Assembly (NCBI GenBank): GCA_963377175.1
Contig: CAUJNA010000591.1
Span: forward strand, 673,501-737,500
Direction of reading: 5' to 3'
DNA: 64,000 nt
Source: Effrenium voratum
Taxonomy: Eukaryota > Sar > Dinophyceae > Suessiales > Symbiodiniaceae
The notes under the pieces are model-generated. The model ran no database searches. It was not told the DNA's origin and saw only the letters and a list, made by a program, of their open reading frames with translations. Numbering within the stretch: position 1 is the stretch's first letter; each line of letters begins with the position of its first letter. The position numbers and the translations under genes were made by a program. Shown piece by piece: positions 28,983 to 39,559 of the stretch.

Positions 28983-31900
28983 ATGAATAGAGATTTACCG
29001 CCAGATGAAAACACTAAAATAGTTAAGTATCTTCTTAAAGAAAATTTAGGAGAATACAAAGTAAATAATAAAGGTAAAAAACTTAAAACCATAATTATAG
29101 GAATCAACCAGTATAGATATAATCCAGAAACACCAATAAGCAATAGATTGAGTAATAGACTTGAAGCAGTAAAGAAAACTAATGACTACAAAGCAAATCA
29201 AATCAGAGAAAGAGTAGGAGCAAGAACGGTTTTAAAACATGCTATTAAGAAAAAAGCAGTAATAACAGAAGAAAGAAGCGCCTTTAGAGCATATGCCAAC
29301 GCCTACACAATTTCAAACATTCATTTAAAAGAGTTGAACGGATTGACTTATTTTAATTATCAATTTGACAAACTTAATGAATACTTGACAGAGAATAGAG
29401 GAATGAAACTGAATGCTACAATAAATATGAAAGTTATGAACTTATTTGATGAGGAGAGAAACGTAACAGTTAGGACAAGGTCGTACACTATTGTAAATGA
29501 AGAGGATTTAAGGAATGCTTTGAAAAGAATGAGGCCTGATGTTGAAACAAGAATTTTAGATATGGCTTTGTATCAGTCAGGATTAATAATTAGCAATATT
29601 AATAATATTCATATCATGTATAATAAATATAATCCGACTAGAGCTGGCAAATATATTGAACTTCCAGAATGGATTAAAAAGAAAAAGGCATGTATCAATA
29701 TTAAAAATCAAGATGACAAGTGTTTTAAATATTCTATTGAGTGTGGATATTGTAAAATTTGTGATAAAGCACACCCTGAAAAGATGTTTCATTACAAGAA
29801 GATAGAAAGTGATTTGATTTTTGATGGTGTGAGTTTTCCTGCTAATAATAATGATATAGATATATTTGAAGAAAATAATAAATCAATATCCGTTAATGTT
29901 TATGAAATTGATGATAATGAACAAATTGTTATTAGTAGAAAATTGAAAAATAAAGATGCTTCTTTTCATTTTGATTTGTTAAGAGTTGATGATGAGGATT
30001 TCAGTCAATATACCTATATAAAAAGTTTGAGCAGACTTATTAATAATCAAAAAAGTAATCATCATGGTAAGTCCTATTTTTGTAAATATTGTAATCATGG
30101 ATTTGGAAATGAAGAATTATTAAATAAACATTATGATAGTGGATGTATGGAAGTTGATGGACAACAAATAGTAATGCCTAAGCCTTATGAGAAAGTTAGC
30201 TTTAAGCATCACTTCAAAAAGTTAAGATGTCCTTTTGTTGTATATGCTGATTTTGAATGTTTGACAGAGGAACTGAAAAAACCTGATGAAGATGAAGATA
30301 AAAACACTTTTTCTTATCAAGAGCATAAACCATGTGGTTTTATGCTTAATATGGTTAATGCTGTTGATAATACAAATTATGAATTTATGTATCGTGGTAA
30401 AGATGCTGTTGATGTGTTTTGTCAAAAACTTAATGAGATTAGGGCAGAAGTAAAGGAGAAGATGGGAGAAAACGAAAAAATAGACATGACTGATGAAGAC
30501 AAAGAAGATTTTAAAAATGCTAAAAACTGCTTTATTTGTGGAGATAAGTTTAGAATGAACTATAAGAATGCCAAGGAAGCAGAGAAATATAGAAAAGTTA
30601 GAGACCATTGTCATTTTACAGGTAAGTATAGAGGTTGTGCTCATAATGTTTGCAATCTTAATTTTTGTAATAGATATTTTAAAATTCCTATATTCTTCCA
30701 TAACATGAAAAATTATGACGGTCATTTAATTATTCAAAATGCTGATAAATTAAGTAACAACAGTAAAATAGGTGTCATCGCTCAGAACAGTAAAAAAAAT
30801 ATTAATATCAGTTTTGAAAGTTTGAGTGTTAAAGACACTTTTGGGTTTTTAACTGCTTCATTAGATAAGTTAGTTTCAATGAGTAAGTATGATAATACAG
30901 ATGAAGAAGATAAAAGTAAATGGTTATTGCGTGAAAACTGGAAAGATAATTTTAGGTTCAGTAGTAAAAATGATGTGATTAAGAGTGAGAAATGTCTAGA
31001 TTTATTAACTGATAAAGGCGTTTATCCTTATGACTACATGAATTCATTTGATAAATTTGATGATGAGCAATTACCGAGTAAGGATGATTTTTATAGTCAG
31101 TTGAGTGAAGAAGGTATCAGTGTTAACGACTATGAAAGGGCAAAAATTATATGGAAGCATTTCGACATTAAGAATATGGGTGAATACCATGATTTATATT
31201 TGAAAACTGATGTATTATTATTGACCGACATTTTTGAAAATTTTAGAGATGTGTGTATGAAATATTATGGATTGGACCCTGCTTATTATTATACATTGCC
31301 TAACTTTGCTTTTGATGCTATGCTTAAAATGACTGGTGTAGAGATTGATTTAATATATGACCAAGAAATGTATGAAATGATAGAAGCGGGACTTAGAGGA
31401 GGGATGTGTATGGTTTCTACTAAAAAAGTTGAAGCAAATAATAAATACATGGGAGAAGATTATGATAAAAAGAAAGAAAGTAGTTATATTAACTATTTAG
31501 ACGCTAATAATTTGTATGGGTTAAGCATGATACAAAAACTGCCATATAAAAATCTAAAATGGGATGATACATTAAAAGAAGAAGACATTATTAATTACAA
31601 AATAATAATATTGGATATATTCTAGAAGTGGATTTAGAATATCCTAAAGAATTACACGATTTACACAATGACTATCCAATGGCACCTGAGGTTATGAATG
31701 TTAAAGCCAACATGCTGTCAGATAAACAAATTGAAATTTATGAATTTTTAAATCATAAAAAACCTACGGATGAGAAAACAAATAAATTAGTATTGAATTT
31801 AAATGATAAAGAAAAATATGTAATCCATATAAGAACCTTACAATTTTATTTGAAGCAAGGGTTAAAACTTAAGAAAATTCATAGAGCAATTAAATTTGAA

Positions 31901-32773
31901 CAAAAAGAAGTTTTAAAACCTTACATTGAGTTTAACACTGAGAAGAGGAAGAATGCTAGAAATGATTTTGAGAAAGATGTTTATAAATTGATGAACAATG
32001 CCATATTTGGAAAAACAATGGAGGATAAGCGAAAACATTTAGACTTTGAAGTTGTGAGTGATGAAACTAGATATATGAAGTGTGTAAGTAATCCTAACTT
32101 CAAACATAGTCATATCATTAATGAAAACTTGGTTGGAGTTGAAAAGCAATATACAAAGTTAAAACTAGACAAACCTATATTTATTGGGATGAGTATTTTA
32201 GATCTGAGTAAGCAACACATGTATAAATTTTATTATGACGTTATGAAACCTAAATATGGAGATAATATTAAAATGGTATATACTGATACTGATTGTTTTG
32301 TATTTCATACTAAAACCAATGACATTTATGAAGACCTGAATACAATTAAAAAAGAAATAGATTTTTCAGATTATCCTAAGGAACATAAATGTTATGATGA
32401 GAATAACAAGAAAGTATTAGGTAAATTTAAGGATGAGTTAAAAAGTAAAATAATAACAGGGTTTATAGCCCTTCGTCCTAAATGCTACGCTTACTCAGTT
32501 TTTGGTGATGAAAAAGAATATAAGAAATGTAAGGGCATAGCAAAAGGCACAGTAAGACGTCAAATGAAATATGAAGAGTTTGAGACGGTTTTAAAAACTA
32601 ATAAGGTTATACATAAGTCATTTAATAGTATTAGAAGTAAAAACCACATAATTTTTAGTATAGCAACTAAAAAAATTGCTCTTAGTAGTTATGAAAACAA
32701 AAAATATTGGATAGATAGTGTAAACTCACTTGCTTACGGTCATTATAAAATAAATTCTTTGAAAACGACTTAA
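28983..32773 (+). pseudogene. polB: protein-primed family-B DNA polymerase, one frame break
   Basis: Replicative polymerase of Polintons and PLVs, about 1,260 codons in two frames: 28,983-31,625 (880 residues) and 31,628-32,773 (381). First part: unknown N-terminal 360 residues, zinc finger C367/C370/H383/C388, exonuclease I D423-x-E425 (YADFECL), a Cys/His cluster 516-557 (CFICG...RDHCHFTGKYRG...CNLN), exonuclease II N574-x4-D579 (FFHNMKNYDGHLI), exonuclease III YLKTDVLLL, polymerase motif A with D840 (LDANNLYGLSM). Second part: motif B KLMNNAIFGKTM and motif C YTDTDC (D220, D222). Both halves are otherwise well kept. The frames part at the A4 run 31,599-31,602, after which the first frame stops at TAG. 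Homology continues without loss of residues, so this is a fresh one-base indel, an assembly error, or less likely a programmed shift. If real, no active polymerase is made because motifs B and C are cut off. Confidence 0.92.
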
Positions 32774-32800
32774 AGAAATATTGACTTAATATATTAAGAT
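32767..32800 (+). promoter_or_regulatory. TTAAAG promoter motif
   Basis: GACTTAAAGAAATA, TT, GACTTAATATATTAAGAT; begins within the last codons of the polymerase and ends four bases before the ATG at 32,805. Confidence 0.65.
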
Positions 32801-32804
32801 AGAA

Positions 32805-33474
32805 ATGAATGATACAGAAAGTGAATATAGTGAATATAGTGATATAGAAAGTGTGTATAGTGAATTTAGTGATACTGTCCATGAAGATATTGATGTTAAA
32901 AATATATTGAAACAAAAGTTTAAGAATTACAAATGTAAAGACTGTGAGATGCTAAAGTTAACAATTCAACAGGGTTTTATAGATGGTGTTAGTAATAATA
33001 TTTGTCAATGTATGATATGTGATAATTGTAATAAATTTTTAAACAAAATTGATGATATGAATAACGAGGATATTGATAATAGAAATGCTGAAACTCTTGA
33101 TGATGATTTAGAAATATTTGTGTTTATTGAAATGAATAAGTTCTTGACTGAAGAAGAGTTTTATAATTTATTATATAAGGGCGATGATGAAGGAAATACT
33201 AATGTTTTTATTGTTAAGTATTATAGCATGGTAGAAAGATTATACAATATGTCTTTTAGCATTAAACGTTTAAAATATGAAGCATTGAATGATAATAACT
33301 TTGATTTCTTAAGTTGTGAGTATGATGTAGATGAACTTAGTTATACAGTAATACATGCAATTGAAGTAATGGGCTGGTTTAAAAAGGAAATAGGAAATAA
33401 TATTTATAATGAAAAAAACAGTTGATAAAATAGTGAAACGAATTAAAGAAGAATTTTATAATGAATTAGAATAA
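32805..33474 (+). CDS. Cys-rich acidic protein, unknown; probable frame break near the 3' end
   Basis: The frame is 206 residues (to 33,425). The N-terminus is a tyrosine- and acid-rich repeat (SEYSEYSDIESVYSEFSD). Cysteines C44, C47 (CKDC), C67, C69, C72, C75 (CQCMICDNC) suggest a zinc-binding module. The rest is helical and acidic. At A7 (33,412-33,418) the frame ends shortly in TGA, while the neighbouring frame stays open as TVDKIVKRIKEEFYNELE to 33,474, so the gene was probably about 17 residues longer. No family recognised. Last gene before the right terminal repeat; preceded by a TTAAAG promoter motif. Confidence 0.65.
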
Positions 33475-33493
33475 AGTTAAAGATTATCTAAAC

Positions 33494-33984
33494 TTATAAT
33501 CATACTATAATAATAACATGTCAAATATTATATGTTATAATTATATTGAACTTATGGTTTGTAAAGATTGAAATATTTTAATTTTCCTAATTTGCTTGTG
33601 TGCTTAGGCTGTTTGGTTTTGTGGAACTATTAGGTGAAATGTGTTTTAGTCATATTTTTAAGTCTGAGTGAAAAATTCGCGAACAATGAATAAGGTAAAA
33701 AGAAAACATGAAGAATAACTGGAGTTTCTGAGAATTGGAAAAAGACTTAAAATACAAAATGAATAAGGGTAAACAAATAGTAAAATGAAATAGGTTAAGT
33801 AGTGAAAAAATAATGAATAAGGTGTGCATCTTTCTAGGAATTACTTAGAATGAATAAGGTTGTGATTTATTAACCTTATCTATTATTTGATACTTGGTTT
33901 TTCAATGTGTTTTTTCATTGCTTGTTAGAAAAAATACAGAAATTATTTTCAGTTCCTTCAAATCCCCTTTCTGTATTTTTTTTT
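33494..33984 (-). repeat. right terminal inverted repeat
   Basis: 491 bases. The reverse complement starts with A9, TACAGAAAGGGG, and matches 12,888-13,238 and about 13,588-13,716 on the left, here with almost no gap between the two blocks. It also carries the ACCTTATTCATT repeats in opposite orientation. No gene lies inside. Confidence 0.93.
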
Positions 33985-34530
33985 GGGGGGAAGGGAAAGA
34001 TCTTGGGGACAAAGGACTCAGGGGGGAAAGGGGGGAAAGGATCTCAACCGGGAAAAAGGGAAAAGATCTTGGGAAGGGGGAGAAGATCTCAGGGGAGGAA
34101 AGGCCTTAGGGGGGGGAAAGGGGAGAAATGATCTCAACACAAAAAGGGGTGGAAAAGATCTTAGGGAGGAAAAGGAGAAGATCTGGGGGAAAAAAGGCCG
34201 ACAGGGAAAAGGGGGAAAAGATCTTAGGGAGGAGATCTTCTCCGGGAGAAGATCTCAGGGTGGGAAAAGGCCTTAGGGGGGACAGGGGGGAAAGGATCTT
34301 AATAGGGAAAGGTGGGAAAAGATCTTAGGGGGGACAAGGGAGCAGATCTCAGGGGGGGAAAAGGCCTTAGGGGGGAAAGGGGGGAAAGGATCTCAACAGG
34401 GAAAGGGGGGAAAACATCTTAGGGAGGAAAAGGGAGAAGATCTCAGGGGGGGAAAAGGTCTTAGGGGAGAAAGGGGGAAAGGATCTCAACAGGGAAAGGG
34501 GGGGAAAGGATCTCAACAGGGGAAGGGGGC
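33985..34530. repeat. GA-rich host repeat flanking the virus on the right
   Basis: Imperfect tandem array of strings such as GGAAAGGATCTCAACAGGGA, AAAAGATCTTAGGGAGGAAA and GGAAAAGGCCTTAGGG, with a period near 100 bases. The same strings occur left of the virus at about 12,478-12,590. Open frames here (Gly/Lys/Arg-rich) are repeat artefacts. This is the target sequence of the integration. Confidence 0.8.
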
Positions 34531-35205
34531 AAGGGGTCAATTCCAAAGGGACGCAAATAAGAAAGCAGGCCTGTAATGTCGGCGGCCTGAGCCGGAGGCG
34601 TTAAAATACATGGACCACGGGGTGCCACTTGAAGATCGACTTAAACCCAAGGCGTTCCCTTTCCGGGAAATCAGAGGTTTGAGCCTGCGTTTGTTAGTCA
34701 ACATGGAACCCAGTCAGCTCATAGAACCCCAGCAAAAAGTGAGGGAGCCCACCGAACACATCCAAAAAGGAGAATTGCCAGTTCAAATACCCACCCAAAA
34801 CAAGGACTTCCAGTAAAGCTTACCCACCCAAAACGGCAAAAAGCAAGGATGTCCAGTAGCATTACTTTCCAGTAGAAGTACCCACCAAGAACAAGGATTT
34901 CCAGTAGGAATACCCACCGAAAACAAGGACGCCCAGTAGAAATACGGAACAAAAACAAGACGTACCCACCCAAAGCCAAGGGATTTCCAGTGGAGTTGCC
35001 TGCAAGTTTCTGGTTGGATTCGTTGGAATCTCATGCCCAAGCACTCAAACAAACCGGTCCTGAAGTCCCAGAGGCTGCGGGAGGCTTCGGCGCTCCTGGC
35101 TGTGGCATTAAAGGCAAAAAAACAAGCGTTTTTTTTGGGACTTTTTTGAAGAAACGATGAAACACATCCTAAAATAAATACCCCTCCAAAAACAAGTTTG
35201 GTGGG
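34531..35205. other. host DNA with minisatellite
   Basis: 34,788-34,995 contains about five degenerate copies of a unit like TACCCACCAAAAACAAGGA-TTTCCAGTAG, period near 34-38 bases. A GC-rich piece at 35,045-35,105 reads RSLWDFRTGLFECLGMRFQ on the minus strand and might be exonic, but the splice sites are poor. Confidence 0.55.
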
Positions 35206-35319
35206 ATATGGCTGTGGCTCAAAAAACCGGAATTCCACAATGGGTTGCCCTGGTAAGTGGAAACATGGACCAAAACCTGCGGTTTGCCCCTCTTGTTTAA
35301 TTTTGAGCCACACCCATAT
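35206..35319. mobile_element. MITE-like element, family 1, copy A
   Basis: 114 bases with 19-base terminal inverted repeats: ATATGGCTGTGGCTCAAAA on the left and the complement of ATATGGGTGTGGCTCAAAA on the right (one difference). The inside contains TGGGTTGCCCTGGTAAGTGG and AACATGGACCAAAACCTGCG. Related copies: 40,001-40,112 (inverted), 49,290-49,394, about 62,139-62,253 (diverged). Confidence 0.7.
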
Positions 35320-35332
35320 GCGCAGGAATTTC

Positions 35333-35490
35333 TTGAGGGAGCCCCCTTGCTGGTTGTTTGAATGTGTCTTTTTTGAGGGAGCCCCCTTGCTGGTTGGTTG
35401 AATGTGTCTTTTTTGAGGGAACCCCCTTGCTGGTTGGTCGAATGTGTCTTTTCTTGAGGGACCCCCTTGTTGGTTGGTTTTGAGGGAACA
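35333..35490. repeat. 40-base minisatellite
   Basis: Four copies of TTGAGGGAGCCCCCTTGCTG followed by GTTGGTTGAATGTGTCTTTT, at a period of 40-41 bases. Confidence 0.8.
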
Positions 35491-36117
35491 CCAAAAGCAA
35501 ATCCACCAGATGTCAATGTGTCTGACTCCACCGGTCTGAGGGTGCGACTGGCAAACGTAAACTCTCGGAGGAGGGCTGGAGGCCAATTCACCGAGGGATT
35601 GGTTGAGTCTGGGTTCCCATTCGAGGTGGGCGCTTGGCGCGACCTAATCAGAGGGTTGATGGATCCGCGGTTTTGAGAATGACGAACCAACGCAACAGAG
35701 CACGAGCTCAATAAGCCCCCTGCCCCCATGGGTGAAAACGCTATGTGTTGGTGGTGGATGCAAGTGGAGCGAGAACCCAACACAAGTGCTGGCATAAAGT
35801 GACCTCTGGCACAAACAAATTCAAACGGAGCTATCATCACTGCTTAGAATATCCCTCGTTTAAACTTCCCTTGGCCCAGAGCATTTGGGTCGTGATCAAA
35901 ACCCGGCTTTGAAGGAGTTTTCCCAAACTGGTACAAGAATCAACAGGCCAAAGAGACTCATCGAGCTATGGCAAGGGGACTGTCCCCTGGTTACTCAGCT
36001 CACCTAGCCAGGTGAGTATAAATCTTAATCCACGGGCCCCGTGGTGGACGTGTTGTGTGAGGATCAATGCCCACCAATCATGCTTTCAGGTGGTTTCCGC
36101 GCAAAATTCCTGGCCAC
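35491..36117. other. host DNA, no recognisable gene
   Basis: Nothing beyond short overlapping frames. Confidence 0.5.
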
Positions 36118-36222
36118 CTGACACGCCGCTCCCATCAACATGCGCCTGGACCGCCGCGCGCAGCCTTCCGTCCTCTCGCCTGGCCGCTTCACCGCCACAC
36201 GATTGCTGGCAAATTCCCCCGC
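36118..36222 (-). CDS. candidate host exon, unidentified
   Basis: On the minus strand, an acceptor TTTTCCCAG|G, 35 open codons (AGEFASNRVAVKRPGERTEG and following) and a donor CAG|GTGGCC. Length 105, phase 0 at both ends, GC-rich codons. The protein family is not recognised, so this remains a candidate only. Confidence 0.3.
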
Positions 36223-37480
36223 CTGGGAAAAGGCGTGCACCCCGCACCATGCTGGGCTTCCCTTCCGCCCATCTTCAAACATGTATGGGCCAACATCGCT
36301 TATTTTTGTTTGGGGGGGTACACCAAAGCACCCTGCCATACAGCTCGAAACTTGGCTAGGCTCCCATTTTGAAGCAAGCAAAATCGGCCCAACGAAACGG
36401 CGGTGGAAAAACTCGCATGGCTGCATGAAAGTCAACTGATGCGTCAGGTGGCGAACCCAAGTAGACCCAGAGGCTTACAGTTTCGCCCAAGTACTTCTCC
36501 TCCCCTGTGGTGCTCCTCGGGTCCTCGGCCGAACATTCGCCAGAGGGGGTTGGAGGGGATATACAATGCCAACAAGGGGCTACGGTTTCCCTTTGGTTGC
36601 CCCAAAGAAAAGAACCCCAAAAAACGAAAACCGTACCCGCAGAGAAAAAATATATGCTTGCGCTTGATCCCGCGGGTATTCAAACAAACAAGGCGCCCTC
36701 AAACACTTGCAGAGCTATGTGGGCTCAAGAACCAAAGCTAGGAATCGCGGAGCCTTCGGAGGCGATGTTAGACCGCCCTAACTCAAGGACCTGCTTGATT
36801 GGTGATTGAAACCGCAGCCCGTAGCTCGTCGGCTCCTCGCTCTTTTATTTTCTTTTTTGTTTTACATTGACAAGCCTTGCTTGTCCAACTTCTTGTTGAC
36901 TTGTGGTAGCCAAGCCCTCACGCCAATCATTGCTGGTGGTTGGCAACATGGGCTCACCCTTCTGGCAAAGCCTCGTTGGGTCGCAAAGGGAGGAGCATCT
37001 ATCTTTTTGCCCCCGCCCCCCCCCCCCAACCCCCCCCCCAAAAAAAAAAACGGACCCGCGGTAGAATCAACCTTCTTAGACACGTCGGCCCCAACTTTTT
37101 GGGCCAGCCCAAGAATTGGCCGGCCAATCCCCCCCAGAAAAGGGGCCAAGTTCTTTCCCTGGGCCAAGCCCCGACCCCAAAGCACCGGTGATCGCTCGCC
37201 TTCGCAGGCCCGGTCTCGGGAGCGCTCGGCGGCGCCCTCCAACCTTGTCGCGCGCGGAACACCTCCGTTTGCTGAAGTCCCCTCAAAATATATACATATA
37301 TATATATGTATATATATATATATTTTAGTAGTGATCGATTCCCTTTAAAACCAACGGGGGGGAGGAATAGTATATATAAAAAAAAGGCGAACGGAAGAAC
37401 GAGGACTTGCTTTGAACCACTGGGGCATGGCAAACGCACCGATCAGTAGCAAAATCCGTTGCACGAGAAATGAACAGCGC
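36223..37480. other. host DNA with homopolymer and TA-repeat tracts
   Basis: No gene recognised. 37,010-37,050 is a poly-C then poly-A tract and 37,290-37,325 a TA repeat. About 37,325-37,352 carries the AGTAGTGATCGATTCCCTTT string of MITE family 2. A GC-rich patch at 37,190-37,260 could be exonic. Confidence 0.5.
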
Positions 37481-37552
37481 GGACCAGGGTCATGTGTTCC
37501 AGACTCGTGGAGTCTGATAACAATGACGCCTTATCCATTAGGCGACTGGTCC
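37481..37552 (-). tRNA. tRNA-Arg-like sequence, degenerate
   Basis: Read on the minus strand, 72 bases with a perfect 7-base-pair acceptor stem (GGACCAG/CTGGTCC) and a perfect 4-base-pair D stem around CCTAATGGATAAGG, as in eukaryotic tRNA-Arg. The 3' half does not fold properly: no TTCGA-type T loop, and the best anticodon-type hairpin (CAGAC-TCCACGA-GTCTG) is misplaced by several bases. It is probably a tRNA pseudogene or the head of a tRNA-derived SINE. Confidence 0.35.
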
Positions 37553-39559
37553 TCATACGAAAAAAAAAAGACATGTATAAACATATATAAACATAATGCC
37601 TGTGGATGTTTTTCTAGCTGGGGACTTTTGTTTGGCGGACATCATGCACAAGGAGTTTTATGCTCACCGACCCACCTTGAGGGTGTCCCCTGTTGAAACT
37701 AACAGCCAGCGTAAAGAGAGCAGTGGCACGCTACGATTTTTTGACCGACTGGATTGTTCCTGCAATGTCCGCTTGGGATTGGTAAACGGGGTGCCCCCCC
37801 CCAACGATGGGGGCACCTTGATTACTATCTTGAGATCCAGTTCAAGTGAGTTTCCATTTGATTTATTGGTACTTGAGTTTCCATTTGATTTGGTATTGCT
37901 GGAGCTTCCTTTTGAGATTTGGAGCTGAGTTTCCATTTGATTTAGTATTGGTGCAGCTTCCTTTTCTTTTTTCTTGGGGGGCCAGGCACAAGACTTTATT
38001 TCGGGGGCCCCTGAAATAATGTCAAATTGGGGGCTGAAGTACTACCCCCTTTGTGGTTTTGATTGAGGGCAGGTTTTAAGCAAGAGACATGCAAGAAAAC
38101 ATGACTTTTGGGGAAGCTGGAGATGTTGAATTTGGGGCGCTGAAGAACAAGTCGCCAAAGATCCAAGGACGAGGTGTTGGGTTGGCTATCTCTCCTCTCC
38201 TTTTTCTCCTTCTTTTGTATTTTGGGGAGAAAAGTTTTGGCGCGCGTGGCGGGTGCGTGTCTTTCAACCAGGTGCATTTATTAATCTTTTTGGGGGACCC
38301 CGTTTGTCTTTATTCCACGTGCATTTACCAATCCCATTTGGACATTACATGTGGAATGAAAGCTCTCTGGAGGCAAATCCCATGCGCGGTCACCCGCGGC
38401 AACTGGTGCGCAAAGCCGACCATCAATTCGCCCGGATTGCGGGGGTTGAGGTCTCCCAGTCCACATCCAGCCAAAGGGAAGGACATCCTTGCGGTTTTGG
38501 GGTGCGCAAGGTGTTCGAAACCTGGCCATCTCTGCAAAAACTTACGGAGCTCAAGGCCAAAGCTCTCGAGCTTCAAGCTATGGCCTGATGTGGGTTGTGG
38601 GGTCCGCACAGCCATCAAAAGGGCGGTCTCCCCCGTTTTGGGATACCACCATGCCGCTTCGTAGAGCGCAAGAGCGGCCACCTTTAGGTCTACAGCTGGC
38701 CCGCCGTCGCCCAAGTGGCAGATTGAAGAAAGCCAAAGTCGCTGGCATTGGAGAATTCCCAGAAACAATCAAACTAGGTACACCGCCCATAGTAGCCCAT
38801 AGTAGCCCATAGTAGCCCATGGTACCCCGTCCAACTACTGGCCCCAGTCCCTGAGTCAAACTACTGACGTCCCTGAGGAGTCCATTCTACTTCCAGCGAT
38901 CTCCAGCCTGCGCAAACCGATCTACAGAGCCGTCAAACCAGGCTCCCGGCGAGGCAAGGGAGTGCTTGGCGCGAACCTCGCAGGAAGTCAACCAAAGCAA
39001 GATGAAAAAGCCACCAACCAAAACCAAACACAACCAAACCAAAACCAAGCCAACACCAAACCAAAGCCAAACCAAGACAAAACGAACACAGAAGAATCCA
39101 AGCCCTTGATTTTGCTACAACTAAAGTCAACATGTTGCAGGGTTCGGTACCCGCCTCGGCAAACAAACAGAAGCAGTCCATGCTTCCGAGCCTCCCTTCG
39201 CGACAAAGTGAAAGCCAGCGTCCCAGGGGGCCCCAATTACCACCGCAGGAGGCAACCAGCCATTTTCCCTTTAGTGCTCAAAGGGATTGCCTGTGTTCCC
39301 TACAAAATAAATATATAGTTGTGTATACACATGTATATATACACACAGACGGAATCACTGGATATGCTAGTCAACGACTGCGATCTTCCAATACCTTGAG
39401 CGGCGCTGCACTAGTTTCCCGTTCGAACCCCCCAAACACGGTCGAAGTAGCTGCGCAACTATGAAATGTGTTGCGCAGTTGTCCTTAGATTTGGCGTTGA
39501 AAAACTTTAGTTGGCCACCAACCAACACAGTGCAGCAGAACAACCCATCATCCTTGATG
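37553..39559. other. host DNA, no recognisable gene
   Basis: No supported gene. 38,786-38,822 has a 10-base tandem repeat (GCCCATAGTA). 39,018-39,080 is CCAAA-rich low-complexity DNA. Open frames at 38,089-38,664 and 38,325-38,768 overlap on opposite strands and show no family features. Confidence 0.5.

Larger units (their letters stand above)
12888..33984. mobile_element. integrated Polinton-like virus (complete, about 21.1 kb)
   Basis: AT-rich block with sharp edges inside GC-balanced host DNA, bounded by inverted repeats that start AAAAAATACAGAAAGGGGAT. It carries the full core of the class: double-jelly-roll major capsid, penton-like minor capsid, A32/FtsK-type packaging ATPase, protein-primed DNA polymerase B and a retroviral-type DDE integrase, plus a lipase, an S74 fibre and about a dozen small unknown genes. 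The presence of both integrase and protein-primed polymerase is Polinton-like; the capsid gene form and the missing adenain-type protease point to the Polinton-like viruses of protists. Several genes carry one-base frame breaks, so it may be an inactive provirus, or the assembly may contain errors. Both junctions are in GA-rich repeat, so no host gene is visibly disrupted. Confidence 0.93.

Noticed and set aside
31599..31602. Programmed ribosomal frameshift in the polymerase
   Set aside because: No heptameric slippery site or downstream structure is apparent, and similar breaks occur in several unrelated genes, so indel or assembly error is simpler.
33894..34328. Gly/Lys/Arg-rich frames to the right of the virus
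   Set aside because: They run through the TIR and the GA-rich repeat in several frames at once; no gene.
39400..39450. Possible tRNA T arm (CCCGTTCGAACCCCCC)
   Set aside because: No acceptor, D or anticodon stem can be built around it.
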